Shown here piece by piece: positions 24,471 through 38,335 of a stretch of DNA of 64,000 nt (its first letter is position 1; every line of letters begins with the position of its first letter). Made by a program: the position numbers and the translations under genes. Source of the stretch: Schizophyllum amplum (Eukaryota > Basidiomycota > Agaricomycetes > Agaricales > Schizophyllaceae); contig VDMD01000013.1 in NCBI GenBank assembly GCA_007026445.1, positions 248,001 through 312,000 of the forward strand. The letters are read 5' to 3'. The notes under the pieces are model-generated. The model saw only the letters and a list, made by a program, of their open reading frames with translations, was not told the origin of the DNA and did no database searches.

Positions 24471-27146
24471 TCAACCCCCGCCGCTGTCGATGCCCTCCCA
24501 TGTCCTTTTCCGGGAGCTGAGTTGGGAGGACGCGGCGGACAGAGCGGACCAGTCCTGCACTTGCGGCGGCAATGCAGTGACGATTGGTGGCACATGCATG
24601 CCCGACGCATGCGAGGTAGGTCGGACGCCCATCATGCTCTGCTGCTGCTGCTGCTGCTGAGCATTGATGGTAGGCGGAACGGCGGTGGCCGATCCCATCA
24701 CCTGTTGCTGCCTTTGAATGGGTGCGGTCGTTTGTGATGGAGCGCCATACATGGGCGGCACAGGCTGTACGCCGAGTTGCGCCTCCACGACAGCAATTTC
24801 GTCCAGCAACCGTTGGTTTGCGTATCGCACCTGTTGTAGCTCGTATTGCCAACTCGTGCCCCGCGCCGCCTCGAACTCCTCGTACACATTCGCCCTTGGA
24901 GAGTGCCGTATATCGGCATTGGTCGCAACAGCGTCTGCAATGGCGCACTGGAAGATGACAGGCGCTGGCACGACGGTGTGCGTGACGGCCCTGTGGGCAA
25001 ACGGCCGGTAGAGCACCAGTCGCACGTCCACCTCCGCGCCATCGCGTGAGCGCATGCGCAGCTGCAGAGTCCGCGGCGAGTTGTCTCCCTGGGCTTGGTG
25101 CGCCGCATGCATACGTGCCACCTCTGCGTCGACCGCGCCAGCGCTGGCCCCGCCGCACACAAGCATGCTCACCGCCCGCCCCAACACATCGGCCGCATCC
25201 CACCCGAGCACGTCCGTCACCCCACCACCCACTGCCGCGAACGCTGCCCTTCCACCCGCTCCCGCAGCGAGTGTCCCCCAGAACTCCTGTGGCACTTGCG
25301 CGCCGCCCGGCCCGACACCGGAAGGCGCCAGTCCCCCACCCGCGCGTAATCGCCCCCACTTGCACTCCAGCATCTCTCTCGCGCGCCCGGAGAGCATGAT
25401 CGCCTTGCGGCCCTTGCCAGGCTCGACGTGCAGCCGGCCACGACACTCCATCCAGACGAATCGGCCCGTCTTTGTCCGCGCGCGGAAGAGAAGGTCGACC
25501 GTTCGCGGCATCGAGGGATCCTGCAGCGTCGGTACCTTGCACGCGCCTGCGCTCGCGCTCGTTATCCCAGCCGACTCGGTGCCAGTGGAACTGGCCTCCT
25601 TGAGCTCGCGCATCAGTGGTACGACGTCAGCCGGGTGGCAGATGTCGCTCAAACCCTTGCCCACAAGCTCGCCCGGCTCGTATCCTAGCACCCGCTTCAC
25701 CGTGGGCGCGATGTACAGGAACGAGCCCTTCAGCGAGACGACGTGCACGAAGTCGGGGGTCTTCTCCAGGAGCATGAGGTTCAGAGGCGAATTCTGCTCC
25801 GAGGATGATATAGGCGCCTCGGCTGATTTCTCCTGCAACGGATGGACGGTGTCGTCAGATATGCTTATGCTGGAGACAAACTGCTGGTCATTCAACAGCT
25901 TTTTCAGCTCCTTGGAAATGGACAGCGTCGGTATGGGCTTGTTGCCGCGCTCTCGGTGAGCGGTCGAGATGAGGCCGCCATTCTGACCTGAAGATCCGGC
26001 GCCGTACGACGAGCTGTAGTTGACGATATAACTCCCGTCGCGCAATCGCTCCAAGATCGCATTCGGTTGTTCGGTGAGATCGACCTGGAAGCCAACGTGG
26101 TACACTACGTCCTCCTCTTCGTCTGGGTCACCGCTGACGCCACCACGTACGGGGATGACGGTGACGAGGTTGATGAAAGGCGTGCCGTTTTTGCGATAGT
26201 TCACGATAGTCGTCTGACACTCCTTGTCGGAGACTAGGCTCTTCTTGAGATGCGCCACGGCTTCGTGAGAGGTATGCGTGCGGACCTCGCCCTTCTGCTG
26301 TATACCGTTGGGCGATTGTAAGAAGCGGCAGTTCTTGCCAACGACATCCCGCTCGGAGTACCCGGTGAGGGCGGAGAAAGTGGGGGAGCAGTAGATGATG
26401 GGGCAGTCATAGCGGCGGACGTCAACAACGGCGAATGAGCAAGTCATATCCACTGGGCCAAGAACGACCTTGGGATGTGGTCGATTGGCGATGCGCGCGA
26501 GGATGCTGAGCAGGTCGAAGCCTGAGGCTGAGTACAGTGGTAGGTTGAGGGGATTGGGGGCGGACAGAGCAAGCAGCTGATGAGGCTGAAGGAGCGCGTG
26601 GCCTGCATCATCGAATCCCATGGGGGATAGGGCGGTGGCCTCAGCATGCTGCTGCTCTTGCTGTTGCAGTTGCTGCTTCGGTGTGGGCTGCCGCTGGACT
26701 GGCATATCAAACTCGTAGGGGATATGGGTCGCGGCGCCGTTGGTCCCATTATAGTAGCTGAATTATGATGATAAGCCGCCGTCTATCTCATGCTCAAGGG
26801 CGGCACACCTGTTCCCCGTTACTGCTGGTACGTAGGGCAGCTTTGGTGTCGCAAAGCCATTGTTATGAAACCACCCACTGCCCGACGGGCCTGCGCTGTC
26901 AAACATGCTGACCGGGAGAACTTCTGCGCCACCGCCAGGCGCGAGGGTCGGCGCGGACGAGTAGACAAACTGGGGAATCTGGAGCTGAACCCCGGGCATG
27001 TGCGATGTGGGGACGCGCATGTACGCCGATGGCGCGGACGACTGGGGGACCGCGGAGCCATACTCGACGTGCTGATAGTTGCTGGGCCCGGCGCGGGAGT
27101 AGTTGTCGGCGACCTCGCCGTCCTGGAAGTACTTTTCGAATGGCAT
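24471..27146 (-). CDS. WC-1: White collar 1 blue-light photoreceptor (LOV-PAS-PAS, no zinc finger)
   Basis: WC-1 binds FAD through its LOV domain and, with WC-2, activates light-induced genes. A first exon (MPFEKYFQDGEVADNYS, 27146 to about 26808) joins after GN with a split codon to YYNGTNGAATHIPYEFDMP. The LOV domain (residues about 210-340) has YCSPTFSALTGYSERDVVGK, GKNCRFLQSP with the cysteine that forms the flavin adduct, NYRKNGTPFINLVTVIPV and YHVGFQVDLT. A second PAS domain contains VVSLKGSFLYIAPTVKRVLG and a third VGGGVTDVLGWDAADVLGRA. The C-terminus has a Q7 tract and ends RKRTWEGIDSGGG. No CX2CX18CX2C GATA finger is present, as in basidiomycete WC-1 proteins. About 870 residues, only one intron detected. 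DNA binding is presumably supplied by WC-2, which is not in this window. Confidence 0.93.
24639..24659. repeat. (CTG)7 trinucleotide repeat coding poly-Gln in WC-1
   Basis: Seven CTG units on the + strand code for seven glutamines in the C-terminal part of WC-1. Such tracts vary in length between isolates. Confidence 0.9.
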
Positions 27147-28899
27147 GGCGGCTGGATAACAGTGATCACTATCCCGCGCGTCGTACGCCCCTTCAGCCAG
27201 TGTGCTCGTTGTCGTCGTCGACGTCGTGTCGGCGGCGTTGGCGTCGACAGTGACGGGCGGACGATGGGGGTCAGAACCCGGTTTCGATATTCAATCGACG
27301 TCGTAAAAGCCAGAAGTGGACCAGAAGGGGACGAAGGGGACAGGGGGAGAGATCTGCTTCATTTTCAAAATCAGAGAATGACGTAATACCCGCGCCACCC
27401 ACGTGATATCCATAGTCACACCGCTGTTCGTCCCGCCATCCCCGTCGACCGCGCGTTGTTGGCGCAGTCCACACAGCAACCGCGAGACTGACTGAGCCTG
27501 CACATGCTCGTCTTGTGCTTTTCACCAGATAGGTAGGCACAGGTATGGGCGAAGGGCTAGCACCGGTACCCCAGTTACTACAACTTGGGAGCCCACTGTT
27601 CGAATACTGGCGGCATCTTCCCAACGTTGTCTGCTGGGTAGCTTGCCACCCTTGTTCGCCATCCCACAGGACTGCGCATGCAATTCCCTTTGACCCCTTG
27701 CCCTGGGCGAATGGCGCAGGGAAAGCTCGATGTTGAAGCGAACAGACGCAGTCCAGAAGCAACCTCGTGCGTACCTCCCGGAATCTGGCCTCAGCCTGGA
27801 CCGTATACCGCGCTATAAGGACCGTGATACGCCACTTACACTGCTTGTTACGCGGTCGACCATCGAGTGAACACCACACGTTTGCATAGCGATGAATGCA
27901 GCACGCACCTCAACAGCCTCGCGGTACGCCTGCGAAAGTATTCTTCCTCGGTGCCGATAAATTGTTCTGCATAGTGAGTCCAGTGATTGAGACTTTCCAA
28001 GAGATCACAGGCCTGTCGAAACGCTGGATGACTAGCTTTATAGCTTCCGTAGCGGGATAACAGAAGAGAAAGACGTACAGCAGACACGGTACGCCTTACC
28101 TCGTCGTCTAGTGAGGTACTTATCGTCTAGTCGAGGTCGTCCCACTGCCCTATGCACCTGATAAAATACAGGAAAAAGGGCGTTCAGTCGCGACCACTTT
28201 AAGGGATCCGGAGAGAGAGCAAGTAGCAAGCGCCGCGCCGCGATTGTAGACAGCTTTAAAGTCCCGTGTATCCGCTTCCAGGCCAGCCAAAAATGAAGTT
28301 TAAGCAGCGGGGCGGAGGGAATTTGCCGAATGCCAAGTCGCCCAACATGCCTCATACAGTAGATTTGAGTCCCAGCAACACATGAGTAAAGCTCCTGGAG
28401 AGACACAAGAGCGGTGAGCACATCATCCACTATTCGCGAGCCGCAGAGCCGCGCATCTGAGTCGGCTCTCACTCGGGTACAGTGAAGGCGCCAAAATATG
28501 TGAGCACGGGTGCTGTCAGGGTGAAGCTCTGAGGATATCGAAGGGCTGACGAAGGTTTGAGTCGGAAGCATTGAAGACATAGAAGGAGGTCAATAATGAC
28601 AAAAACAGAGAACTGTTAGAGTAGTCAGTTTCCGAGGCGAGCGGTAGCGGACGAAGTGACAGGATGAAGCAAAGAAAGACACGCGTCAATAAACACAAAC
28701 ACGTTTTCTATGCCATGTTTCGGCTTTTGCCGGGTGGGCTCCAGAACCAGGAGAATTCTTATGTATGTAGCAGAGCCACATCGACATTCACGAAGTCCAC
28801 CACGGCGTCGCAGGTAAGGTTATGTGTCTTGAAAATTGAACGTATTGGTACAAATGGGTTGAGAAATCAATGAACCGCTTCCTCCTCGCATGCTCAGAC
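27147..28899. other. Long intergenic region upstream of WC-1, no gene seen
   Basis: 1.75 kb between the WC-1 start and the stop of the kinase gene. Open frames here (for example 27271-27879 -) show no domain, no biased composition and no intron-joined continuation. The length is unusual for this window and could hold WC-1 control sequences or an unrecognised noncoding RNA; I see no direct sign of either. Confidence 0.4.
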
Positions 28900-30578
28900 C
28901 TATGGCAGAGGTTCCCTGCTGCTCGACAGCCGGTTCAAATGGATGTACACATCCGTCCCATACCCCTCCATCGAGATCAGCCTCAAGTCGCCTCCAAAAT
29001 ACCGCGCATACTATCCAGGGCGATTGAGTCAGCTCCCATCCCAAACCACCGAAGCATATAACGACACTTACCAGTCTTGACAGCGGCAGCCCATACCCAA
29101 AGCCCGCCATCGGCGCCTTAAAGTCGCTGTCATGGAAGTCGTCACTCAGCCCCGCTGCCTCCATCGTCGTATACATATACGTCCAGATGAGCGGGATCGC
29201 ACTGCGCGGAATTCCACCGCCCTCGTCCGATATCTTGATCGTGATGTCCTCCTTCCCCTCAACAACGATGACCTTAATCGGCGGGTAGCCCTCCTTGTCC
29301 TCGCGGTCGAGCCCGAAGCGCTCGACGACCGCGCGGAGCGAGTTCTTCAGCAGCTCGAAGCAGATGTGCGAGAGATGCCCCGGTACGTAGGCGAACTCGA
29401 GCTCCTTGGGGCAGATGAGCTGCACGGGCGGGGCGGCAAACATGGCGTAGTGCTCCTCGCACACGAAGCGCGCGTTTTCGATGGCCTCGAGGACGATGTC
29501 GTGCACGTTTGCGGAGGTGCAGATGATGCCGACGTAGTCCTCGTGTCGCTCGGGGGAGTTGAGCGCGATGTCTGGTCAGGCGTGAGTCCAATGAGCAGCC
29601 CAAGCAACGACGGCGCTCACGTTGTCCGATGAGAAAACGGATGCCTATGCGCGACATGTAAAAGCGGTCCAGCCATGCCTGGATATCGAGCCCAATATGC
29701 CGCGCGTTCTGACTGCGCTTCCATTCGAGCACACCCTGTGCAACAGTCGTCACAGTCGGGTCGTGTCGGTTCTTGATCATCTGCAGTGTTTGCGTAAAGC
29801 GCTTGTTGTACTCGAGCACTTCTGGTGGCCAGCTGATGCCCTCCATGTTAGCGTAATATCTATCGACAGTCAGTACCTTATGCACTCAGAATGTACGCGT
29901 ACCGACCGTCGCTCCATGGGTACCCGCATCTTCATCCTGTTGTACCCATTCCCATTCCCGTTCCCGTTACCGATCCAATTCCCGTTGCTGTTCGCGAAGC
30001 TCGAGGCATGCTCAGACCCGAAGATTTCGGTCAGTGAGGGATTTGGAGTCGACTCTGGCAAGGGCGGGTCCGTTACGCGGGGGGCCATCATTGCTTTCCG
30101 AATCTCGGGAGGTAGTTGCACGGCCGGGAATGTGATGAGCTCCTGAGATGGTGCGTCAGTGAATGCAAATCCCAAGGAGGCAGAAGACGCACCTCGAATG
30201 ACTGCGCGTACCACGCCTTCACTTTCTTGATCGACGGCATAGCGCTGAGATTGTGTGGGAGCTCGTCGAGCTCTTTGACGCGATGTGCCAGTCGCACGGG
30301 AAGCTCCTCTGCTGCAAGGGTCAGGATCGTCGTCACGCGATGGATTGGTACTCACCCGCAAGGAATTGACCTGCTTTGAGGAGGGTCCCCTGGCTGGGGT
30401 TCTGCCCAAAGAGTACCATCTGCTGTAATGAGACTGTACGCATGATCAGCACCGGCTCGGGGGTACACGTTCTCGTGCTAGTAGCTATTGAATGCTACTC
30501 ACCGCCTGTTTGGGGGAACGACGCGAAGTGGTGGATCTTGTCCCATAGCGCGGGCGTGAAGCGGAAGGTGCTAGTCAT
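28900..30578 (-). CDS. Mitochondrial pyruvate dehydrogenase kinase family
   Basis: Members phosphorylate the E1-alpha subunit of pyruvate dehydrogenase (or the branched-chain ketoacid dehydrogenase) in the mitochondrial matrix and switch it off. The start [20 protein letters not shown] at 30578 and [35 protein letters not shown] and [18 protein letters not shown] form the N-terminal helical domain. The GHKL ATPase domain follows: N-box [12 protein letters not shown]1 box [10 protein letters not shown], and G2 box [11 protein letters not shown]. The last exon reads [20 protein letters not shown], then VYIHLNRL, ending SSREPLP at 28900. A low-complexity insert rich in GN ([18 protein letters not shown]) lies in the middle, near 29930-29990. 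At least six exons. Pyruvate and branched-chain kinases cannot be separated from sequence reading alone. Confidence 0.9.
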
Positions 30579-31224
30579 CGTTTCACAGGCTGGGGGTGTG
30601 AGAAGTCGCGTTGGGAGAGTAGCAGCGTCGAAGCCTCACTTCGCACGCTCGTATATGCGATCGGTATGACTCCCAAGGATCGGGGAGATTTGGATAGCGC
30701 GCCAGGAGCGAGTCGTCACCCTCAGTCGTCGTTTGCGGTCGTCGTGGGGGTTGAGTGCGGCGAGCTGAGTGGACCGTGGTTGCAGAAGACAAGTCAGTGG
30801 TCACGGAACCCCAGACTGCCCCGCGTCCGCGGACGACCGTCGGAATCACATGGCTTGCCGGGGCGGCCACGCGGGACAACCTGCTGCCTTCAACAAGCGC
30901 CTCGGCCGGGACGCGGCAGCCCCATTCCTCCCATGCTCTTCTTGTTCTCAGAGCCCAACATCTTTTCAGGTGAAAGAGAGAGGCAGCTGCCTGGACCGGT
31001 CACGGAGGCCAGCCATGTTCAAGGTGGCGTGGGAACCAAATACTGTAGGGGGAACAAAAGCATACTTGAACTTCACCTTTATGGCCGTGATGATACTCAC
31101 AGCCCTGGTGGCACCTGAAGCTGAAGTATCGGTTCACGGACATTATGTTTCCATTGTACGGACCTTCGCAGGTATCATAAATAGCCAGAGCGAGATAGGT
31201 ATCAGTCGTTTACAAGGGAGGAGT
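30579..31224. other. Intergenic, no gene seen
   Basis: 646 bp between the kinase start and the VPS74 stop. Short frames on both strands lack recognisable domains. It should hold the kinase promoter. Confidence 0.4.
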
Positions 31225-32810
31225 CTATAGAAGAGAATCGAGCTTGGACAACACCTCCATCACGCCCGCGACGAGCTCGAAGCTCGTATCCTCGTCGCCG
31301 CCGACGGACTCCTTGCGGACCTCAGTGAGCAAGCCGAGGATGCTTTCGCGGCCGGTGTCGCCGCTGCCCCCCGTGGCGATGCGGCTAGCACTGGTTGTCC
31401 GCCTGCGCGGCGTGCTGACGGCCGCGCTCGCGCCGCTCGCAGCCCCGAACGGCCAGCTGGCAAACTCGCCGAGGATCTCGTCGCAGCGTGCGAATGCGTC
31501 CTCGCGCTCCTCGTACCCGAGGCGGCCGAAGGCGTTGTCGAGCACACTAGCGGTGTAGGCGGCGCAAACGAGGCAGACGGCGCGGAGGACGCGGCACTGC
31601 ACGCCCTCCTTGTCGAGCGCGGCGGGCGGGACAGCGGAGGTGGTGGCGGTGAGGAGGGAGACGACGCGGGTGACGATGCCGTCCTTTGTGCGGATGTCGG
31701 AGACGGGGTGGGTGGCCATGTCGAAGAGGAGGAAGTTGCGCTTTTCGGTGCGGAGGACGCCCTTGTCGACGAGGCCCTTGGCGAGGCGTTCGCGGACCTG
31801 CTTGAGCTGGAAGCCGATCTTCATCACGTTCCACGTCTCGCCTATAGAGGGGGTCAGAACCGGAGTTTGGCTGCGGGCAGGCGAGGGTAGTGGAATGGAC
31901 GTGTGTAGGACATATAGGGATGGATAGGAAGGTGGGGGAAATCGAAATACGCGAACAACGAGTCCAAGGGAAGGCACGCTGTGCTCGGAGGCGCGAGAGG
32001 TGGGCGCTGCGACATGCGGGCGCTTGCATCAAATGAGATGCATGGTGCATGTAAGTGCATGACCAAGGGCCCCGGCGAAGGCTGCTGTGGTACCCCCTCC
32101 TACAGGTGCTCCACCGTTCTCGTTCGCAGCTTCCCAGAGCCACAATCATCGTGGACGACCGCTTCGACGCCGGCTCCTTTGAACGATAGGGGCAGAGCTG
32201 CCTCCCCCTAAGACCGATGAACCCACTCACCGCTGAGGAGATCAATCCAATTGTTTATGCCGAGCTTCTCCTGCTCTTGCGATTTCATCATCCGGAGGGT
32301 CTCGTCCAAAATGGTCTCCCCCGTCTGGCGCTCGTCGATGACCTCCACAATGCGCTCCGAGATGGGTATGCGCTTCCGCGCGGGGTCCTTAACGAGCGCT
32401 ATTCGGCGCCGCAGCGCGAGCTCGATGAGAATGCAGCCACGCAATGCATATGAGATATTGTCGTTCCAAAACGATAGGTAGCCCTGGCGAGATGATCAGT
32501 GCTCGCCCTCCCCTTGCGTCAGCATGCTACGTACCTGCTTGTCTTTCAGCCCGAGGAGCAGGACTTCCTCCATGAGCGTCAAGCGGGGCATCTTCCCGCC
32601 AGCGCGCGCCTCCTCGTTCGCGTCCTCGAGATCTCGCGGATCGTACGCTATTTTGCTGCCTCCTGCAAAGGCGGAGCCCGCGTGGGCGGGCGAGGTGACC
32701 GCGCTGCCGTTAGGGCTCGATGCGGAGAAGCTGCGCCGGTCGTCTTCGTCGGTGCTTGCGGATGCGCCGCCGCCAACGCGGCGACGCGAGAGTCCACCAG
32801 CAGAGGCCAT
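31225..32810 (-). CDS. VPS74: Vps74/GOLPH3 PI4P-binding Golgi glycosyltransferase sorter
   Basis: Vps74 binds phosphatidylinositol 4-phosphate on Golgi membranes and keeps glycosyltransferases there by linking their tails to COPI. The start [15 protein letters not shown] at 32810 carries the Arg cluster typical of the N-terminus. [103 protein letters not shown] and [19 protein letters not shown] follow in the order of yeast Vps74. The end is [17 protein letters not shown]. Intron positions are near 32482-32533 and 31842-32228; the second, at almost 400 bp, is long for this window. A Ser/Thr/Arg stretch ([17 protein letters not shown]) and a Gly/Ala-rich piece near the C-terminus are extra compared with yeast. 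Confidence 0.95.
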
Positions 32811-34283
32811 GACTTGTAGGCGGGTGAGGGTTGGAGGGAAGGCGGGGACGGCGACGTCGCCGGCGTCGAGGAGGAGAACGAGTTGTGCTGCGCCGGAAAA
32901 GGCAATTCGCGCATGCACTGCTTGTCTCCGACTGTCATCTCCGTCCACTCGGCCTTGGCTCCTCTTCGTGGTCTCCGCTCAGGGAATGCGTGTAGTCACT
33001 TATTTCGCCATCTAAAAGTTCGTCTTTCCTTTCTCAAATCATCGTCCTCTTTTTCCAGCACAATGACGACAACAAGCACACTACCATACAGCGCACACCG
33101 CGTTTGTTGCCCGCGCCGCGTTTCTCTTCGAGAGTAACCTCGCTGGGCATCTCTGGATGATGTTTATTAATTTGCAACCCGAGCACCCATATCCCCCACT
33201 CGCAATCGTGTATGTAATAAACTCAACTGACCGATTCTTCTTTTCATTAGGCATGCGAAAGTACACTGGGGGGACTTTCCTTCTGGCCCTCTTCAATCAC
33301 AGCAGGCTTCCGACTGTTGACTGTCATTGTATGCTTCAAGCGTCTTCAATCCTCGACTACACCATGTCGCGTCGGCCAAGACCAATGCTGGCAGTTCTGA
33401 CGACTTTCAGTCGCAGGATGCGCTCGATCGTGAATGTGGCACTCCCACGAAGGCCAACACAGGCCACAGGCTGGTTCAGTTTTTTTTTCTCGTAACACTG
33501 TCAAGGTTGCCCTTTTGCGCCAATATTTCACAGTCCGGCTGCGGAGATCAACAGCGACGAACATGGATTTGGAGTTGAGGCTCGACGAGTATCGAGACAT
33601 GCAGTAGGTTCAATGAACACTGATTGTGCGATGCGCTGCAACCATTCAGTCTCAATCTGCGGCGTGCGTTGAAGAAGCGAGAAGTTTGACAGAGCACATC
33701 AGGTCCTGAACGAGAAGGTGAGCAACAGGAAACGCGTAGCGCGGGCGACCGTGACTATAGTATCCCCACATCAGGGCTCTAGTGTCCACAGAAGGACCTT
33801 ACTTAGTGCCCACCAACAAGGACCGGGGCACGACAAAGTGCGAACGGTGAGTACTGTTTCGGTAGCCGACCTTCTTGTGCTGACATTCAACTTCTGGAGG
33901 ACTTAAGTATCGTGTGTACAAGCATGAATGGACCGTCCCGCCTGTCAAGCAACTGCCCGCGGCAGTCTCCATGGCAGTGAGACGCAGCGAGCAAATTCAT
34001 TCATTGAGGATGAAGTTGGAGAGGGGGTACACCCTCAGCTTGGAGCTGCAGTCCCAAGTGAACCCTACTTCTACATGCAGCAAAAGCTTGTTCTCGCACT
34101 CATCACGTAGCCATAATAAAAGTCAAATGCAGTCCCTGGCCGGAAGCGATTCTGAATGCATTGAACTTCATTTAAGTGTTGAATTTCGGCGGCCGGCGCC
34201 GGGGAACCCGGATAGAAACAAACAGGAAACAAAGGCGTTGCCGTCTTCGGCGACGACAAAGCCTCTTGTTCCCAACCGTCGCG
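32811..34283. promoter_or_regulatory. Divergent intergenic region VPS74 / MAP kinase
   Basis: 1.47 kb between divergent start codons. Open frames such as 33914-34315 (+) run into the MAPK start in another frame and show no domain. A T9 run occurs near 33480. No promoter element could be assigned. Confidence 0.4.
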
Positions 34284-35695
<1,412 letters not shown>

Positions 35696-36446
35696 CCGCT
35701 GGTCGGTGTTCTCTTTTGTCAGCATTGTTCGTTCTTCTGTCGGCATTGCCCTTCCTAACATCCGTGTACTGGACCGGGGCGACTGACATGCCTCACGCCC
35801 TCTCGTTAATATCTGTGTTTATCTTATTGCTATAATCTGGCACATCTAGCCTGTTTACTTACACTTCTGTGGAAACGCAGCAACATCCCCCGCGGGAGAT
35901 GTGTTCGAAGGCTTGATGTCGGAGAGCACCCGGGAGACTTTGAAGGGCATATACATAGTATCGTAGCTTGCGTATCTTAGATCGTGGGTCTACCGCATTC
36001 TATGAGCTGAAGTTCGCGCAGATGTGGCTGTAGAATTCTATATAGGGGCGCTGCTTTGCTCTTTCCAACCACGCACTGAGTGCTGAGCGCTGAGCGCTGA
36101 GCTCCTGCTGCCTAGTTGTCCCCCGGTAAGGCCCAGCAGTTGCAGCTGTAGAACCCCAGTCCTCGCGAGGTGGTGTTTGGGATATGTAAGTATTTACATA
36201 CAGAGGCAGCCGTAGGCCTATATAGTACATCGAGAAGACGAAGTGGCCATTGTGGCCTGAATAACGAACCGAATAACTAGGATGATCTACTGATTAGCGG
36301 TGAATAAGTACGACTTCGAGCACTCCACAACACTTCTTTCGCGCACATGCAGTTGGGGAAAGTTGACACCCCATCGCAGAGGGGGAGTCGATCCCACATT
36401 GCGGAGGGGTAGGTCATCCCTTGCAAGCATCATAACAACGCACGCC
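35696..36446. other. Convergent 3' intergenic region with a CGCTGAG triplet repeat
   Basis: 751 bp between converging stops. It contains a 7-bp unit, (T/C)GCTGAG, three times in tandem at 36081-36101. No gene was recognised. Confidence 0.45.
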
Positions 36447-38335
36447 TCACAAGCGCTTCCACCCCGTCGCCACCCCCCGTCTCGGCGGCGTGTCGTCCAG
36501 ATCTGGACCCTCCCCGCTGCTCGTACTCTCCCGCCGCCCCCGCCCAGCCCACCTATCGTGAAAGGGCGACTCTCCAAACTCGTCCGCAGGACTCGGCGCC
36601 GGGCTCGCACTTAGTCCACCCCTCAACAGCCGCTCCTCCTCCTCCTGCTCCCGCCGCCACCCTTCCGGGTCCGTCACCCTGTCCACGCCGAGGTCAACGT
36701 CGTGCCGTACGTACCCGCGCCCCGGGCGCAGGCCGGCCTCCGCCTTGTACCGCAGCGACGTCGCGAGCGCCTCCGCGTCCTTGCGCAGCGTCTCCGCGCC
36801 GTGCAGCCCGATGCTCGCCGCGCGCTTGTGCGGAGAGCCGAGCGCGAAGTGGCGTCCTAGGGCAGAGTTGAAGGGCGAGGTGGCGGAGGAAGACGCGAAG
36901 GGCGCGGTGAGCGGTCCGGAGCCTGGAGAGGGCAGCACTTGGACGCTCTCGGGGCGCTTCTTCTGGCGGACGCCCTCCGTCGGCGTTGGCGGGGGGATCA
37001 GGGATTGCGAGCGGGACGCACGATGCGTTGGAGGCCGCGATGCAGTGGGCGTGGAAGGGAGGGCATCGTAGTCCGTACCTTCGTCCATCGGCGGGGATGG
37101 TGGTTTCCGCAACGGGTGCTTGGGCGGGGGAGGGGGCCGACGGGTAGGGGAGTGGCTTTCCGAGCGATCGTGCGATGGTTCGTAACCTGCCAGAGCAAGT
37201 TCCTTTATCGAAGAAGTGCTCATTGGCGGACTCGGTGGGCGCCGCAGCGTCTTATCTTTGGGTGGAGGAGCCGGCCGGCGTGGTAGCTGCGGCGGATGGA
37301 CGGGCGATCGGGACGAGCTGGACACGGAAGACGCAGAAGACGCTGAAGACGTGCCCTTGGTTGGGCTTGTCGTCCTCATCGAGGAGAAGGCCGTCGAGGA
37401 GGAAGACTGGACTGGGACGAAGACTCGCTCCCGGCCACGCTCCTGCTCCGCTTTCTTCATTGTTTGCGCCGTCTTGGACGCTATCAGAGACTGTAAAATC
37501 AAGGGGGACGTCTGATGCGCGGCATTTAGTGCGGAGTTCGTGCGCAAGGTCGCCGGCTTGCGCGGTGGGAGGGGCGGGAGCTTGCTCTTGTCGCGGACCG
37601 TCGCGCCATCGGATTTGGACGAGCTAAAGGCAGGAGTCTGCGACGCACCAGTAGGGTGAAAAAAGGGGTTGTGGGAGGCATGATGTGTGGGCTTCGGTGT
37701 GGGGGAATCCGCGTTGTCATCGGCAGACGCGGTCGGGGTATGCGTGCGGCTGAGGGACGACGATCGATTGAGGGGATGGACGGGGGGCTTGCTCGTCGTC
37801 GCTCCTGAGAACGGATTGTGCAGTGTCTTGGGCCCTCGCGGCGACATCTTCTGCGGGGTCGTCTTGCTCCTCATTAGCCCGGGTGTCGGTGGCGCGGAGC
37901 TCGCCGTGTTCGTGTTCGGGGCCGTATCCGCTGCAGGACGTTCAACATATGCAAGGTTTCTGATAGGCGCAGCACACCTTGGGTGAACGCAAGCGCCCTC
38001 CACTCCATCTCCCCTCCAGGGGACTTTCCGTTGGTGATGTGTACCACAAGACGTACCGCCGCGAAGAACTCGCCCCCGGAAAGCTGCCCATCGAGAGGAG
38101 CGCCATTCGAGACGAGGGCGAGGATGTCGTCGATGGTCTGCCCAGGCACCGGCGGTGTATAGCGGCCACGTAACCAGGCGCGCACTTCGCGCGTCGAGAC
38201 GCGAATAGTTGCGTAGTCGAGCTCATCGTCGTTCGCCTCCGCGGGGGTGAGGAACGAGTTGAGGGCCGCAGTGTAGAAGTCATATTCGCTTTCCGACAGC
38301 GCACTCGGATGTAGCGCAAGCTTTCGCTTCGACAT
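36447..38335 (-). CDS. EH-like N-terminal domain protein with NPF motifs and proline-rich tail
   Basis: Not a family I can name. The first exon (38335 to about 37989) codes for about 115 residues starting MSKRKLALHPSALSESEYDF. Its pattern, a Phe-Tyr helix, VSTREVRAWLRGRY, then LDGQLSGGEFFAAVRLVVHI, resembles a divergent EH (EF-hand-like) fold. A 47-bp intron after AFTQ restores the frame to ADTAPNTNTASSAPPTPG. The rest, about 490 residues, looks disordered: HNPFSGA and HNPFFHP motifs, PPLPPRK-type SH3 ligands, and many Ser-Pro sites. A basic, possibly helical piece (LRKDAEALATSLRYKAEAG) precedes the end RRGVATGWKRL. EH domains bind NPF motifs and both occur here, so an endocytic or actin-patch adaptor role is a guess. 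A paralogue lies at 55392-56907. Confidence 0.75.

Noticed and set aside
24448..25542. 364-codon - strand frame overlapping WC-1
   Set aside because: Out-of-frame shadow of WC-1, rich in Arg/Gly/Ala; the WC-1 frame carries the PAS domains.
25054..25959. 301-codon open frame on the + strand
   Set aside because: Antisense to WC-1; composition mirrors that gene.
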